The notes beneath the pieces were generated by a model. It saw nothing but the letters and a program-made list of their open reading frames with translations. It was not told the DNA's origin and did not search any database. This document shows, piece after piece, positions 1-9,830 of a DNA stretch of 64,000 nucleotides (position 1 is its first letter; every line of letters starts with the position of its first letter). The translations under genes were made by a program, and so were the position numbers. The stretch is from Crossiella sp. S99.2 (GTDB lineage: Bacteria; Actinomycetota; Actinomycetes; Mycobacteriales; Pseudonocardiaceae): positions 695,541 through 759,540 of the forward strand of contig NZ_JALMDK010000002.1 of NCBI RefSeq assembly GCF_023094165.1, written 5' to 3'.

Positions 1-1
1 C

Positions 2-1789
2 GGTTCGCTGCAGTACGAGTGCACGCACCCGTCCACCACGGCACCGGCTCCTCCCCCGTGCACGGGGGAGGGCTGCATCCCGCAACCGCCGACCTCGGCG
101 CCGCCCACCAATCCCGGCACCGGTCAGCCCGGCAACGGCGATGACGGCGAGGCCGACTGCGGGATCACCGACATCGGCGGCTGCATCACCAACGCGATTA
201 ACGCCTTCTTCCGGGGCATCGTCACCGCCGCGTTGAACCCGCTGCTGGACTTGCTGTCCAAGACGCTGCTGACCACACCGACGCCCGACTCGCTGCCGCG
301 GATCGGGGAGCTGTGGACCAACTCCTGGCAGATCCTGCTCGCCTGCTACGGGATGTTGATCCTCATCGCCGGGATCCTGGTGATGGGCTACCAGACCCTG
401 CAGACCCGGCACTCGATCAAGGAGATCGCGCCCCGGATCGTGGTCGGGTTCCTCGCCGGAGCCCTGTCGCTGTGGGTGGCGACCAAGGGCATCCAGATCG
501 CCAACGGACTGGCCCAAGCGGTCATGGGCGGCGGCTTGGACGCCAGCTCGGCCGGCGAGACATTGAAGAACCTCGTCCTCGGGTCGCTCAACGGCGGGAT
601 CTTCATCATCTTCATCGGCATCTTCCTCGCCGGGATGCTGATCGTCCTGCTCGTCACCTACGTCGTGCGGGTCGCGCTGACGGTGATCCTGATCGCCGGG
701 GCACCGATCGCGCTGATGTTCCACGCGCTCCCGCAGACCGAGGGCATCGCCCGCTGGTGGTGGAAAGCGTTCGGTGGCTGCCTGGCCATCCAGGTCGTGC
801 AGTCGCTGACGTTGATCACCGCGATGAAGGTGTTCCTCGCGCCCGGCGGGTTCACCTTGTTCGGCCCGACCGTCAGCGGGTTGGTCAACCTGCTCGTCGC
901 GCTCGCGCTGATGTACATCCTGTTCAAGATCCCGTTCTGGGTGTTGTCGTCGGTCAAGGGCAGCGGCGGTCGTTCGATCCTCGGCTCGATCGTGCGCGGC
1001 TTCATCGCCTACAAGACCTTCGGCCTGCTCGGTGGCCGAGGCGGCGGTAACCGCAAACCACGCCCGTCCGGCGGCGGTGGCGGTCGCGGTGGAAACGGCG
1101 GCGGCGGTCGCGGACCGACGGACCCCTACGCCCACGCCCGCACCACCGCTGACGGCCAGTACGTGCTGCCGCTGGCCGGTGTTCGCCGCAGCCGCCCGGC
1201 CGCCAAACCCAGGCCCGCTCCCACGCCGAAACCGAAGGCCGGGCAGGGCCGCCAGCTGGCGCTGCCACTCGGCGACGACTGGCCGGAGAACAAGCCGGTC
1301 CTCGGACGCGACGGCCAGTACCGGCTGCCGCTGGACGCCGAGCGCGTCAAGCCGACGCCGCCTCCGGCATCACCCAACCAGCCGGGCGGTCGGCGCCGGG
1401 GCGGGCAGCAGATGGAGCTGCCGTTCGACCCCTACAAGGGCAATCGGCCAACGCGCTCCGGGCAGTACCCGCTGCCACTGGAGGGCGTGCGCCGCACACC
1501 GCGCCCGTCGAGCCCGCCGCCCCCGGCCGCACCCCCGGCTCGAACGCGCGGCACTCAGATGGAACTGCCCTTCGACCCGTACAAGGGCAACCGGGCCGGC
1601 CGGAGCGGGCAGTACCCGCTCCCGCTGGAGGGCGTGCGCCGCACACCGCGCCCGTCGAGCCCGCCACCGGCGACGCCACCGCCGCGACCGGCCTCGCCCG
1701 CCGGGCAGCAGCTCCGGCTCCCGCTGGACCTGCCGAAACCAGCGCGGCGTCCCTCGCCGCCACCACCCAAGCCCGGAGGTAAGTCGTGA
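2..1789 (+). CDS. VirB6/TrbL-like conjugation membrane protein, 5' end missing
   Basis: Probable inner-membrane channel subunit of a conjugation-type (type IV) secretion machine. The frame is open from base 2, so the gene starts left of the window; the TTG at 233 lies inside it. A Pro/Cys-rich stretch comes first, then about five or six hydrophobic segments (bases about 320-960), as in VirB6/TrbL proteins. The last 250 residues form a Gly/Pro/Arg-rich cytoplasmic-looking tail carrying repeated GQYxLPL and QMELPFDPYKGNR motifs. It overlaps the next gene by GTGA, and the following genes encode PrgI, VirB4 and VirD4 relatives, which supports the role. The subunit assignment rests on topology and neighbours, not on a conserved motif. 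Confidence 0.75.
   Translation, partial: GSLQYECTHPSTTAPAPPPCTGEGCIPQPPTSAPPTNPGTGQPGNGDDGEADCGITDIGGCITNAINAFFRGIVTAALNPLLDLLSKTLLTTPTPDSLPRIGELWTNSWQILLACYGMLILIAGILVMGYQTLQTRHSIKEIAPRIVVGFLAGALSLWVATKGIQIANGLAQAVMGGGLDASSAGETLKNLVLGSLNGGIFIIFIGIFLAGMLIVLLVTYVVRVALTVILIAGAPIALMFHALPQTEGIARWWWKAFGGCLAIQVVQSLTLITAMKVFLAPGGFTLFGPTVSGLVNLLVALALMYILFKIPFWVLSSVKGSGGRSILGSIVRGFIAYKTFGLLGGRGGGNRKPRPSGGGGGRGGNGGGGRGPTDPYAHARTTADGQYVLPLAGVRRSRPAAKPRPAPTPKPKAGQGRQLALPLGDDWPENKPVLGRDGQYRLPLDAERVKPTPPPASPNQPGGRRRGGQQMELPFDPYKGNRPTRSGQYPLPLEGVRRTPRPSSPPPPAAPPARTRGTQMELPFDPYKGNRAGRSGQYPLPLEGVRRTPRPSSPPPATPPPRPASPAGQQLRLPLDLPKPARRPSPPPPKPGGKS
1409..1668 (+). repeat. Two direct repeats, period 147 bp, inside the VirB6-like tail
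   Basis: Units 1409-1521 and 1556-1668 are nearly identical and sit 147 bp (49 codons) apart. Each encodes QMELPFDPYKGNR followed by GQYPLPLEGVRRTPRPSSPP. Weaker copies of the GQYxLPL part lie upstream near 1156 and 1315. The phase is kept, so this is protein-level repeat growth. Confidence 0.85.
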
Positions 1790-3057
1790 CTTCGCCTGTT
1801 CGCATTCCCGCCGACGTCGACATGGCCGACAAAGTGATCGGACCGTTGACCGCCCGCCAACTCGCGATCCTCGCGGTAACCGGCCTGGTGCTCTACGCCG
1901 GGTGGACCACCACTCGCGCGGTCGTGCCGCTCCCGGTGTTCCTCGCACTGGCCATCCCGGTCGGGGTGAGCGCGGCCGTCATCGCGCTCGGCCAACGCGA
2001 CGGGATCTCGATGGACCGGCTGCTGGTCGCCGCGATCCGGCAACGCATGGGACCGCGCCACCGCGTCGCCGCCCCCGAAGGCGTTCGCCCCGCGCCGGAA
2101 TGGCTCACCAGCCAGACCGCCGCCACGAGCGCGAGCCGGACCGCGGGCACCGGCAAGGGCAAGTCGGCCAAGGCGAAGGGCAAGACGCCGGTGCCTGAGC
2201 AGATCTCGCCGTCGGCGTTGCGGCTGCCCGCCGAGGCGGTCACCGACACCGGCGTGGTCGACCTGGGCACCGACGGCCTGGCCGTCGTCGCGGTCGCTTC
2301 CACGGTGAACTTCGCGCTGCGGACACCGTCCGAGCAGGAGTCCCTGGTCGCGTCGTTCGGCCGCTACCTGCACAGCCTGACCGCGCCCGTGCAGGTGCTG
2401 GTCCGCACCGAACGACTCGACCTGTCCGGCCAGATCGCCGAGCTGCGGGCGCGCGCGGGCGGGTTGCCGCACCCGGCGCTGGAAGCAGCCGCTATCGAGC
2501 ACGCTGACTACCTGGTGCAGCTCGGCGAGCAGACCGACCTGCTGCGCCGCCAGGTGCTGTTGATCCTGCGCGAGCCGATGGGCGCCGCTGGGCCGACCGA
2601 TGGGCTCGGCGGTCCCGGCCCGCTGGCGGTGTTGTCCTCGCTGACCCGCGGCAAGCGTCGCGCGAATGCCGAGACCACCCAGGCGAGCGCCGGGGCGCGC
2701 CGGGCGGCGGAGTCACGGCTGGTGCGCCGCCTCAGTGAGGCGATCGAGCTGCTCGCGCCCGCCGGGATCGTGGTCACCCCGCTGGACGCCGGGCAGGCCA
2801 CTGCCGTGCTCGCCTCGGCCTGCAACCCCGACACCCTGCTGCCGCCCTCGGCGGCCCTGGCCGGTGCCGACGAGGTCATCACCACCGCCGCCGGCACCGA
2901 CCTGGACGACGGCGACCTCGCCGAGGACCGCGCGTTCTGGCAGGGCGACGGCCGTGCCGCGGTCGACCAGGACGACTACGGCCCGGACGACGGCGAGGTC
3001 GACGACTGGGACTACGAGGACGAAGACGACGACTACCCGGAGAGGGGGCGGTTGTGA
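1786..3057 (+). CDS. PrgI-family type IV secretion protein
   Basis: 423-residue protein. The N-terminal 100 residues begin with a short polar stretch (RIPADVDMADKVIGPLTARQ), then two membrane segments at about 27-45 and 47-65, the PrgI layout that precedes VirB4 in Gram-positive conjugation systems. A Lys-rich linker and a soluble domain follow, then a very acidic end rich in Asp and Glu (about residues 375-420). GTG start at 1786 overlaps the previous stop as GTGA, with GGAGG at 1775-1779 six bases ahead. It is translationally coupled on both sides. The long C-terminal part is not recognised; it probably contacts the VirB4 ATPase encoded next. Confidence 0.75.
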   Translation: MTSPVRIPADVDMADKVIGPLTARQLAILAVTGLVLYAGWTTTRAVVPLPVFLALAIPVGVSAAVIALGQRDGISMDRLLVAAIRQRMGPRHRVAAPEGVRPAPEWLTSQTAATSASRTAGTGKGKSAKAKGKTPVPEQISPSALRLPAEAVTDTGVVDLGTDGLAVVAVASTVNFALRTPSEQESLVASFGRYLHSLTAPVQVLVRTERLDLSGQIAELRARAGGLPHPALEAAAIEHADYLVQLGEQTDLLRRQVLLILREPMGAAGPTDGLGGPGPLAVLSSLTRGKRRANAETTQASAGARRAAESRLVRRLSEAIELLAPAGIVVTPLDAGQATAVLASACNPDTLLPPSAALAGADEVITTAAGTDLDDGDLAEDRAFWQGDGRAAVDQDDYGPDDGEVDDWDYEDEDDDYPERGRL

Positions 3058-5009
3058 TGACCACCCGAACGCGGCGCGGCCAGCGCCGTCCCAGCACTCG
3101 GCCCGCCGCGCACCACCGGGCAGCCGCGTTCACGCCGGACGCCCTGTCCGTCGGCGCCCGGCATCTCGAGGTCGGCAACGAGTGGGTGTCCAGCTTCGCT
3201 GTGACGGGGTTCCCGCGTGAGGTGCACCCCGGCTGGCTCGCGCCCTTGTTGACCTACCCCGGCCGCCTCGACGTCGCGCTGCATGTCGAGCCGATCGACC
3301 CGGCCACCGCCGCCGCCAGGTTGAAGAAGCAGCTCGCCAAACTCGAGAGCGGCCGGCGGCACACCGCCGAGCACGGCCGCCTCTACGACCCGCAGGTCGA
3401 AGCCGCCACCGAAGACGCCTATGACCTGTCCTCCCGCGTGGCGCGCGGCGAAGGCAAGCTGTTCCGCGTCGGGTTGTACCTCACCATCCACGCCCCGTCC
3501 GAGCGGGCGCTGGCTGACGAGGTAGCGGCGCTGCGCTCGCTGGCGGCGAGCCTGCTGCTGGACGCCAAGCACACCACCTACCGGTCACTGCAGGGCTGGG
3601 TGTCGACCCTGCCGATGGGCCTCGATTTGATCGGGATGCGCCGCACCTTCGACACCTCGGCGCTCTCGGCGGCGTTCCCGTTCACCTCGCCTGACCTGCC
3701 CGCGGCCGACCCGACCTCGGTGGCCGCGCCGTCCGGTGTGCTCTACGGCTACAACGTCGGATCACAGGGGCTGGTGCACTGGGACCGTTTCGGTGAGGGG
3801 ATGCACAACCACAACAGCGTGATCCTCGGCCGCAGCGGCGCGGGAAAGTCCTACTTGGTCAAGCTCGAACTCTTGCGCAGCCTGTACCGGGGAATCGAGA
3901 TCGCGGTCGTCGACCCGGAGGACGAGTACGCCCGCCTGGCCGCCGCCGTGGGCGGCACCTACGTCCATCTCGGTGCCCGCGACGTCCGGCTCAACCCGTT
4001 CGACCTGCCCATCCACACCCGCTCCGACGGCCGCCGGACCGCACCGAAAGACGCCCTGGTGCGGCGGTCGCTGTTCCTGCACACCGTCATCGCGGTGCTC
4101 GTCGGCAATGAGTTGGAAGCCGCCGAGCGGGCCGCGCTGGATCGGGGTATCGCCGCGACGTACCAATCGGTGGGGATCACCGCCGACGCCCGCACGTGGA
4201 CACGGCCCTCACCGACCTTGCGGACCTTGCGCGACCAGCTGGCCACCGCGGGCCAGACCGGCGACCGGGCCGCCGCCGAGCTCGCCGCACGGTTGCACCC
4301 GTTCGTCGAGGGCGCGTTCAAGCAGCTGTTCGACGGCCCGACCACCACCAATCCCGAAGGCCACCTGGTGGTGTTCAGCCTGCGGGACCTGCCCGACGAG
4401 CTGAAAGCCATCGGCACGCTGCTCACCCTGGACGCGGTGTGGCGGCGGGTGTCCAATCCCGCGATCCGCCGCCCGCGCCTGGTGGTCGTGGACGAGGCGT
4501 GGCTGCTGATGAAAGAGAAGTCGGGCGCGGAGTTCCTGTTCCGCATGGCCAAAGCCTCCCGGAAACACTGGGCTGGCTTGACGGTCGCGACCCAAGACAC
4601 CGCCGATGTGCTCGGGAACGATCTCGGCAAAGCCGTGGTGGCCAACGCAGCGACCCAAGTGTTGCTGCGGCAGGCGTCGCAGGCCATCGACGAGATCACC
4701 CAGACCTTCGACCTGTCGGCCGGAGAACGGCAATTCCTGCTGTCGGCGGACCGAGGTCAGGGATTGCTGTCAGCGGGCACCCAGCGCGTCGCGTTCCAAA
4801 GTATTGCCTCGCCCACCGAGCACTACCTCGTCACGAGTAATCCGGCCGAACTCGCCGGATACGCCGCGGACGTCGACCCCGGTGACTCCGACGCCGAGGA
4901 ACAGTCCTTCGTGGACCTGGGCTTTGCCAGCGAGCACGCGTACGCGACTGAGGGCGATGAGTTCGGTTCTTTCGGTGCTGATGACGACATCGAACTCGAC
5001 GCCGCCTGA
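3054..5009 (+). CDS. virB4: VirB4/TraC-like conjugation ATPase
   Basis: 651-residue cytoplasmic ATPase that would power assembly and substrate transfer of the secretion channel. Walker A GRSGAGKS lies at about 259-266 and Walker B LVVVDEAWL at about 475-483. The later segment with FRMAKASRKHWAGL and VATQDTADVL is typical of the VirB4 C-terminal RecA-like domain. Start is GTG 3054 or ATG 3057; both fit the purine-rich GGAGAGGGGG leader. It overlaps the PrgI-like stop. The tail is acidic, like the preceding protein. Family assignment is secure; which partner proteins it binds is inferred from position. Confidence 0.9.
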   Translation: MMTTRTRRGQRRPSTRPAAHHRAAAFTPDALSVGARHLEVGNEWVSSFAVTGFPREVHPGWLAPLLTYPGRLDVALHVEPIDPATAAARLKKQLAKLESGRRHTAEHGRLYDPQVEAATEDAYDLSSRVARGEGKLFRVGLYLTIHAPSERALADEVAALRSLAASLLLDAKHTTYRSLQGWVSTLPMGLDLIGMRRTFDTSALSAAFPFTSPDLPAADPTSVAAPSGVLYGYNVGSQGLVHWDRFGEGMHNHNSVILGRSGAGKSYLVKLELLRSLYRGIEIAVVDPEDEYARLAAAVGGTYVHLGARDVRLNPFDLPIHTRSDGRRTAPKDALVRRSLFLHTVIAVLVGNELEAAERAALDRGIAATYQSVGITADARTWTRPSPTLRTLRDQLATAGQTGDRAAAELAARLHPFVEGAFKQLFDGPTTTNPEGHLVVFSLRDLPDELKAIGTLLTLDAVWRRVSNPAIRRPRLVVVDEAWLLMKEKSGAEFLFRMAKASRKHWAGLTVATQDTADVLGNDLGKAVVANAATQVLLRQASQAIDEITQTFDLSAGERQFLLSADRGQGLLSAGTQRVAFQSIASPTEHYLVTSNPAELAGYAADVDPGDSDAEEQSFVDLGFASEHAYATEGDEFGSFGADDDIELDAA

Positions 5010-5064
5010 CACCGACCGTCCCTTTTCCGATTGAGCATTTCTTACTTTCTTGGAAGGACCCGTA

Positions 5065-7713
5065 ATGCTTTCCTGGATACCGGCTGCCCTCAACCACCCC
5101 GAGCTGTCCCATGCGCTGGCTGCTCACGGAATCGTGCGGACGGGCCTGACGAATGGGTGGCTCGGGGACTACCTGCGCGACCCCGGCGGTGCGCTGCTCA
5201 CGCTGCTGGGTCATTTGCGGGACTGGGCGATCACCTGGGGGCCGTTTGTCGGCCCGGTGCTCGCCGTCGGCATCGCGGGCTTCGTGATCGGCCGGCGCCG
5301 GTGGGCGCGGCGCTGCCACGCGAGGCTGGTCGCCGACGCCCGCCAGGTCACCGTCCTCGCCCCACCCACCGTCGATCCCGCGGGCGGTGCGGCCTTGTGG
5401 TCCAACCTCGTCGGGCTGCTGCGCCCGGCCTGGCGCCGGTGGTTCACCGGCCAGCCCCATGTGGCCTGCGAGTACACGTTCTCCGAGGCGGGTGTCGGCA
5501 TCCGACTGTGGGTGCCCGGCGTGATCCCACCCGGCCTGGTCGAACGCGCCATCGAGGCCGCCTGGCCCGGCTCCCACACGCGGGTCGGCACCGCCGACCC
5601 GCCCCTACCACCGCCCGGTGACGGGCAGCGGCGGCTGGTCGTCGGCGGCGAACTCCGTCTCGCCCGCTCTGAGGCGCTGCCGATCCGCACCGACTTCGAC
5701 GCCGACCCGCTCCGCGCCCTGATCGGCGCCCCGGTCGGGCTCGGGCGCGACGAGTACGCCTGCGTGCAGATCCTCGCCCGCCCGGTGACTGGCCGCCGGG
5801 TCGCCCAAGCCCGGCGCTCCGCGCGGCGGGTGCACACCGGCGGCTCCACCCGCGTCGTCGGCCGCCTGCTCGACCTGGTCACTCCCGGCGTGAAGTCCGG
5901 ACCGGCCCGGCGCGCGGCGAAGTCCGGGACACTGCACAGCGATCCGCAGACCTCGCTCGAGTACGCGGCGCAGAACCGCGCCATTGTCGCCAAACAGCGC
6001 GGCTCGCAGTACGAGACGGTCATCCGCTACGCCGTCGCCACCCTCCTGCCCGCCGACGCCGCCGAGAACGAGGTCCGCCAGGCGCGGGACGTCGCCCGCG
6101 GACGGGCACACGCGCTGGCCGCGAGCTTCGCCTCCTACACCGAGCACAACCACTACACCCGCCACCGCGTCCGCCACCCCGGCCCCGTGCTGGCCGACCG
6201 GCGCCTCGGCAAGGGCGACTTGCTGTCCGTGGCCGAACTGGCGGCGCTGGCGCACTTGCCGACCGACGAGGCGATCCCCGGCGTGCAGCGTGCCGGCGCC
6301 CGCGCCATCTCGCCGCCACCCGGCATCGCCACGCCCGGCCCCGAGGCCAAGCCGATCGGAGTCACCGACACCGGACACGAACGCCCCGTGGCGCTACGGG
6401 TCCCGGACGCGCGGCACCACTTGCACGTCATCGGCGCGACCGGCTCCGGTAAATCCACCTTGCTGGGGAACATGATCCTCGCCGACGCCGAGGCCGGGCG
6501 CGGGATCGTGCTGATCGACCCCAAGGGCGACCTCGTCACCGACATGCTCTCCCGCCTGCCCCGCTCGGTGGCCGATCGTGTCGTGATCTTCGACGCCGAC
6601 TCAAAGTCCCGGCCACCGTGCCTGAACCCGTTGGACGGCGGAGAAACCGACCTGACCGTCGACAACCTCGTCTCGGTGTTCCGGCGGGTCTACAGCGCGT
6701 TCTGGGGGCCGCGCACCGACGACGTGATGCGCGCCGCCTGCCTGACCCTGCGCACCCAGGAAGGCGTCGCCACCCTCGCCGATCTGCCCAAGCTGCTGGC
6801 CGATCCCGCCTTCCGATCACGAGTCACCGCCGGGATCACCGACCCCGTGCTGCGCGGGTTCTGGTCCTGGTACGAGGAACTCACCGACTCCTCCCGCAGC
6901 CAGGTCATCTCGCCCTTGATGAACAAGCTGCGAGCCTTCCTGCTGCGCCCGTTCGTCCGCGACGCCATCGCGGGCGGACATTCCACAGTAGACATGGCGG
7001 AGGTGCTCGACGGCGGGATCTGCCTGGTGCGCATCCCGAAAGGCTCGCTCGGCGAGGAGACCACCCGGCTGGTGGGGTCGCTGGTGGTCGCCCGCACCTG
7101 GCAGGCCACCACCGCCCGCGCCCGCACACCGCAACGCCAACGCCGGGACGCGTCGATGGTGATCGACGAGTGTCACAACTTCCTCAATCTGCCGTATCCG
7201 ATCGAGGACATGCTGGCCGAGGCACGGGGCTTCCGCGTCGCGATGACGTTGGCGCACCAGCATCTTGGCCAGCTGCCCCGCGAGTTGCGGGAAGGCATGT
7301 CCACCAACGCTCGCAGCAAGATCTTCTTCAACGCCTCCCCAGAGGACTCCCGCGAGCTGTCCCGCCACACCGCACCCCGACTGTCCGACCACGATCTGGC
7401 GCACCTCGGCGTCTACCACGCCGCCGTACGGCTCGTGCTCAACGGGGAAGAGGCACAGCCGTTCACCATGCGCACCCAGCCGCTTCCTCGCGCGATTCCC
7501 GGCCGCGCACGAGAAATCCGCAGCATCGCCCGCCGTGCCTTGCGCAGCCGAGTTCCCGGTGCCACCGCGTCCGCGTCCGGTTCGCAGGCACCAACCCGGC
7601 CTCCGCAGCGGCCCGCCGGGACCCCGGGGCAGACGCGGCCGACCAGCGGCGAACGCCGAGGCCAGTCCGGCGTCCGGGCGCGCAGCGCCGACCCACGCCG
7701 CCAGCAGTCCTGA
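5065..7713 (+). CDS. VirD4/TraD-like coupling ATPase
   Basis: 882-residue coupling protein that would pump DNA or protein substrate into the type IV channel. A TTG in frame at 5050 lies within the ribosome site itself; ATG 5065 preceded by GGAAGGA is the better start. One membrane segment is seen at about residues 47-70, followed by a large soluble part. Walker A GATGSGKS is near 457-464 and the Walker B segment SMVIDECHNFL near 697-707. The region after Walker A, IVLIDPKGDLVTDML, is characteristic of the VirD4/TraG group. The C-terminal 70 residues are disordered and Arg/Pro-rich. The 55 bp gap after virB4 suggests the same operon. Confidence 0.88.
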   Translation: MLSWIPAALNHPELSHALAAHGIVRTGLTNGWLGDYLRDPGGALLTLLGHLRDWAITWGPFVGPVLAVGIAGFVIGRRRWARRCHARLVADARQVTVLAPPTVDPAGGAALWSNLVGLLRPAWRRWFTGQPHVACEYTFSEAGVGIRLWVPGVIPPGLVERAIEAAWPGSHTRVGTADPPLPPPGDGQRRLVVGGELRLARSEALPIRTDFDADPLRALIGAPVGLGRDEYACVQILARPVTGRRVAQARRSARRVHTGGSTRVVGRLLDLVTPGVKSGPARRAAKSGTLHSDPQTSLEYAAQNRAIVAKQRGSQYETVIRYAVATLLPADAAENEVRQARDVARGRAHALAASFASYTEHNHYTRHRVRHPGPVLADRRLGKGDLLSVAELAALAHLPTDEAIPGVQRAGARAISPPPGIATPGPEAKPIGVTDTGHERPVALRVPDARHHLHVIGATGSGKSTLLGNMILADAEAGRGIVLIDPKGDLVTDMLSRLPRSVADRVVIFDADSKSRPPCLNPLDGGETDLTVDNLVSVFRRVYSAFWGPRTDDVMRAACLTLRTQEGVATLADLPKLLADPAFRSRVTAGITDPVLRGFWSWYEELTDSSRSQVISPLMNKLRAFLLRPFVRDAIAGGHSTVDMAEVLDGGICLVRIPKGSLGEETTRLVGSLVVARTWQATTARARTPQRQRRDASMVIDECHNFLNLPYPIEDMLAEARGFRVAMTLAHQHLGQLPRELREGMSTNARSKIFFNASPEDSRELSRHTAPRLSDHDLAHLGVYHAAVRLVLNGEEAQPFTMRTQPLPRAIPGRAREIRSIARRALRSRVPGATASASGSQAPTRPPQRPAGTPGQTRPTSGERRGQSGVRARSADPRRQQS

Positions 7714-7780
7714 CCCGACTCGGCCACACCACAAAGACGGACGGAAGTCCTTTCCGCTCAACAACCCGGAGGTTCGCGTC

Positions 7781-8851
7781 ATGATCACCAACCCCACCAG
7801 GCAGCGCACTCTTCGAGGCCACAAGGCGACCCGGCCCACCCCTCGCGCCGCGAACAACACCGATCACCAGGCGGTGCTGGCGTGGCGGCTGACGCCGCGC
7901 GATCGGTGGATCATCCGGATGCTGCACGAGCACCGCGTACTCACCGCCCACCAGATCACCGCGCTCGCGTTCCCGTCGTTCCGCTCGGGCCGGATGCGGC
8001 TGCGGGAATTGTTCCAGTGGGGCGTGGTGGACCGGTTCCAGCCGTTCATCACCGTCGGCACCGCGCCGATGCACTACGTCCTCGCGCCCGCCGGGGCCGC
8101 GGTGCTGGCCGCCGAGGACGGCTTGGACGTCAAGGAACTCGGCTACCGCCACGATCGCGCCTTCGGGGTAGCCCATTCGCTGCGGCTCGCGCACACCGTC
8201 GGTGTCGCCGAGTGGTTCACCGCATTGGTTGACCGCGCTCGCCACAGCGACACCGACGAGCACAGCGCGCTTGGAGCGTGGTGGTCGGAAGCCCGCTGCG
8301 CTCGGCACTTCGGGGACCTCATCAAGCCCGATGCCTACGGCCGATGGGCCAGCGCCGGTGGGGAGATCGAGTTCTTCCTCGAGTACGACTTCGGCACCGA
8401 GGTCCTGGCCAAGCTCGCCGGGAAACTGGCCGGCTACGCCGCGCTCGCCGAGGCCACCGGGATCACCACGCCGCTGCTGGTGTGGTTGCCGACCTCGCGG
8501 CGCGAGGCCACTGCCCGCCGGCTGCTGGCGCGGGCCTGGCGCGAACTCGACGATCCGCGCTCGGTCCCGGTTGCCACCGCCGCGGCCGAGCTGCTCAACC
8601 CCGAAGCCGCGCACCCCAGCCCCGCCGACGAGGTCTGGCTACCCCTGGACACCACCACGGGCAGCGCGGGGAGCGCCCGGCGCGAGTTGCACCGGTTGCT
8701 CGACGCCTGGCCGCACGTCGCGCCACCCAGCACCGAGGCGGGCAGCGAGTCGGCTCTCGGGCCGGACTCGACGCTGGCGCTGATGGCCCCGGCGCCCGCG
8801 CCGATGCCGCCGGCCCCCATCTCACGCGGACCGAGCACAGGCAGGCGGTGA
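7781..8851 (+). CDS. Replication-relaxation family protein
   Basis: 356-residue protein of the replication-relaxation family common on actinomycete plasmids and integrative elements. The core, about residues 30-120, has a winged-helix look (RDRWIIRMLHEHRVLTAHQI, then a hydrophobic wing region). A central acidic segment with IEFFLEYDFGTEVLAKLAGKL (21 residues shown only in part here as IEFFLEYDFGTE) resembles the nuclease-like part of the family. ATG 7781 follows GGAGG at 7767-7771. The tail is Ala/Pro-rich and seven bases separate it from the next gene. Probable role: DNA processing at the transfer or replication origin; the exact reaction is not established for this protein. Confidence 0.75.
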   Translation: MITNPTRQRTLRGHKATRPTPRAANNTDHQAVLAWRLTPRDRWIIRMLHEHRVLTAHQITALAFPSFRSGRMRLRELFQWGVVDRFQPFITVGTAPMHYVLAPAGAAVLAAEDGLDVKELGYRHDRAFGVAHSLRLAHTVGVAEWFTALVDRARHSDTDEHSALGAWWSEARCARHFGDLIKPDAYGRWASAGGEIEFFLEYDFGTEVLAKLAGKLAGYAALAEATGITTPLLVWLPTSRREATARRLLARAWRELDDPRSVPVATAAAELLNPEAAHPSPADEVWLPLDTTTGSAGSARRELHRLLDAWPHVAPPSTEAGSESALGPDSTLALMAPAPAPMPPAPISRGPSTGRR

Positions 8852-8858
8852 GTACCCG

Positions 8859-9830
8859 ATGATCCTGAAAGTCGGCGCCATCGTGATCGGCGTGATTCTC
8901 TTCATCCCGACGTTGATCGGGAACGGAGTGTCAGCCGCGATCTCGGCCCTGTTCGGTAGTGGAAACAGCCAGCCCAGCGCGACCGCGCTGGCCGACATCC
9001 CCGCCGACTACCTCGCGCTGTACCGCGCGGCGGCCGGGGAGTGCCCAGGGCTGGACTGGTCGATCCTCGCCGCCATCGGCAAAATCGAAAGTGATCACGG
9101 TCGCTCACCCCTGCCCGGCGTCCACAGCGGCGAAAACGGCTATGGGGCAGGCGGGCCGATGCAGTTCAAGTCCGCCACCTTCGACGGAGTGCTTGCCCGC
9201 CACCAGATCCCTCCAGGCGGTGCCAGCCCACCCTCGCGTTACAACCCACACGACGCCATCTACGCCGCCGCCTTCATGCTCTGCGACGACGGAGTGCGGC
9301 GGGGTGATCTGCGGGCGGCGATCTTCGCCTACAACCACGCCGACTGGTACGTCAAACAGGTCCTCGACCAAGCCAAGCAGTACGCCGACGCCGCCGCGAC
9401 GGTCGGCACGGGCGACTGCAACGCCATCCAGGCCACCAACGCGGTCGCGGTGGCGGCGATCAACTACGCCTGCGGGCAGAGAGGACTTCCGTATGTCTGG
9501 GGCGGTAATGGGCCTGATGGCGGGCACGCGGGTTTCGACTGTTCGGGGTTGACCAAGGCGGCCTATGCCGCCGCCGGAGTGACCCTGCCGCGCACCGCTC
9601 AGACCCAGTTCAATGCTGGTCCCCACGTTCCGGCCGGGCAGCCACTGTTGCCGGGTGACCTCGTTTTCTACGGCACACCAAACAACATTCACCACGTAGG
9701 TCTCTACATTGGTGGAGGTTCCATGGTGGACGCGCCGGACTTCGGCCAGGTTGTGAAGGTGCAACCCTACCGGTACAAGGGAGATGACTACGCAGGTGCT
9801 ACGCGTCCCGCCGGTTCTGTTGTGGCGTAA
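8859..9830 (+). CDS. Lytic transglycosylase-NlpC/P60 cell-wall hydrolase
   Basis: 323-residue bifunctional wall hydrolase that opens peptidoglycan for the conjugation apparatus. An N-terminal signal anchor (residues 3-30) is followed by a transglycosylase-like domain (about 45-180) with candidate catalytic Glu77 in AAIGKIESDHG and the GPMQF motif. The C-terminal NlpC/P60 domain (about 190-315) carries Cys228 in FDCSGL and His279 in HHVGLY; the third position is Asp291 in VDAPDFG, where His is more common. Such fused VirB1-type enzymes close many Gram-positive type IV operons, which fits its place. Its last 32 bases overlap the convergent gene on the other strand. Confidence 0.9.
   Translation: MILKVGAIVIGVILFIPTLIGNGVSAAISALFGSGNSQPSATALADIPADYLALYRAAAGECPGLDWSILAAIGKIESDHGRSPLPGVHSGENGYGAGGPMQFKSATFDGVLARHQIPPGGASPPSRYNPHDAIYAAAFMLCDDGVRRGDLRAAIFAYNHADWYVKQVLDQAKQYADAAATVGTGDCNAIQATNAVAVAAINYACGQRGLPYVWGGNGPDGGHAGFDCSGLTKAAYAAAGVTLPRTAQTQFNAGPHVPAGQPLLPGDLVFYGTPNNIHHVGLYIGGGSMVDAPDFGQVVKVQPYRYKGDDYAGATRPAGSVVA

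Noticed and set aside
233..1789. TTG at 233 as the start of the VirB6-like gene
   Set aside because: The same frame is open and protein-like from base 2; the gene simply begins outside the window.
1555..2502. Long minus-strand frame opposite the VirB6/PrgI genes
   Set aside because: Arg/Gly/Gln-rich composition typical of antisense frames in high-GC DNA, no ribosome site, and clear genes on the other strand.
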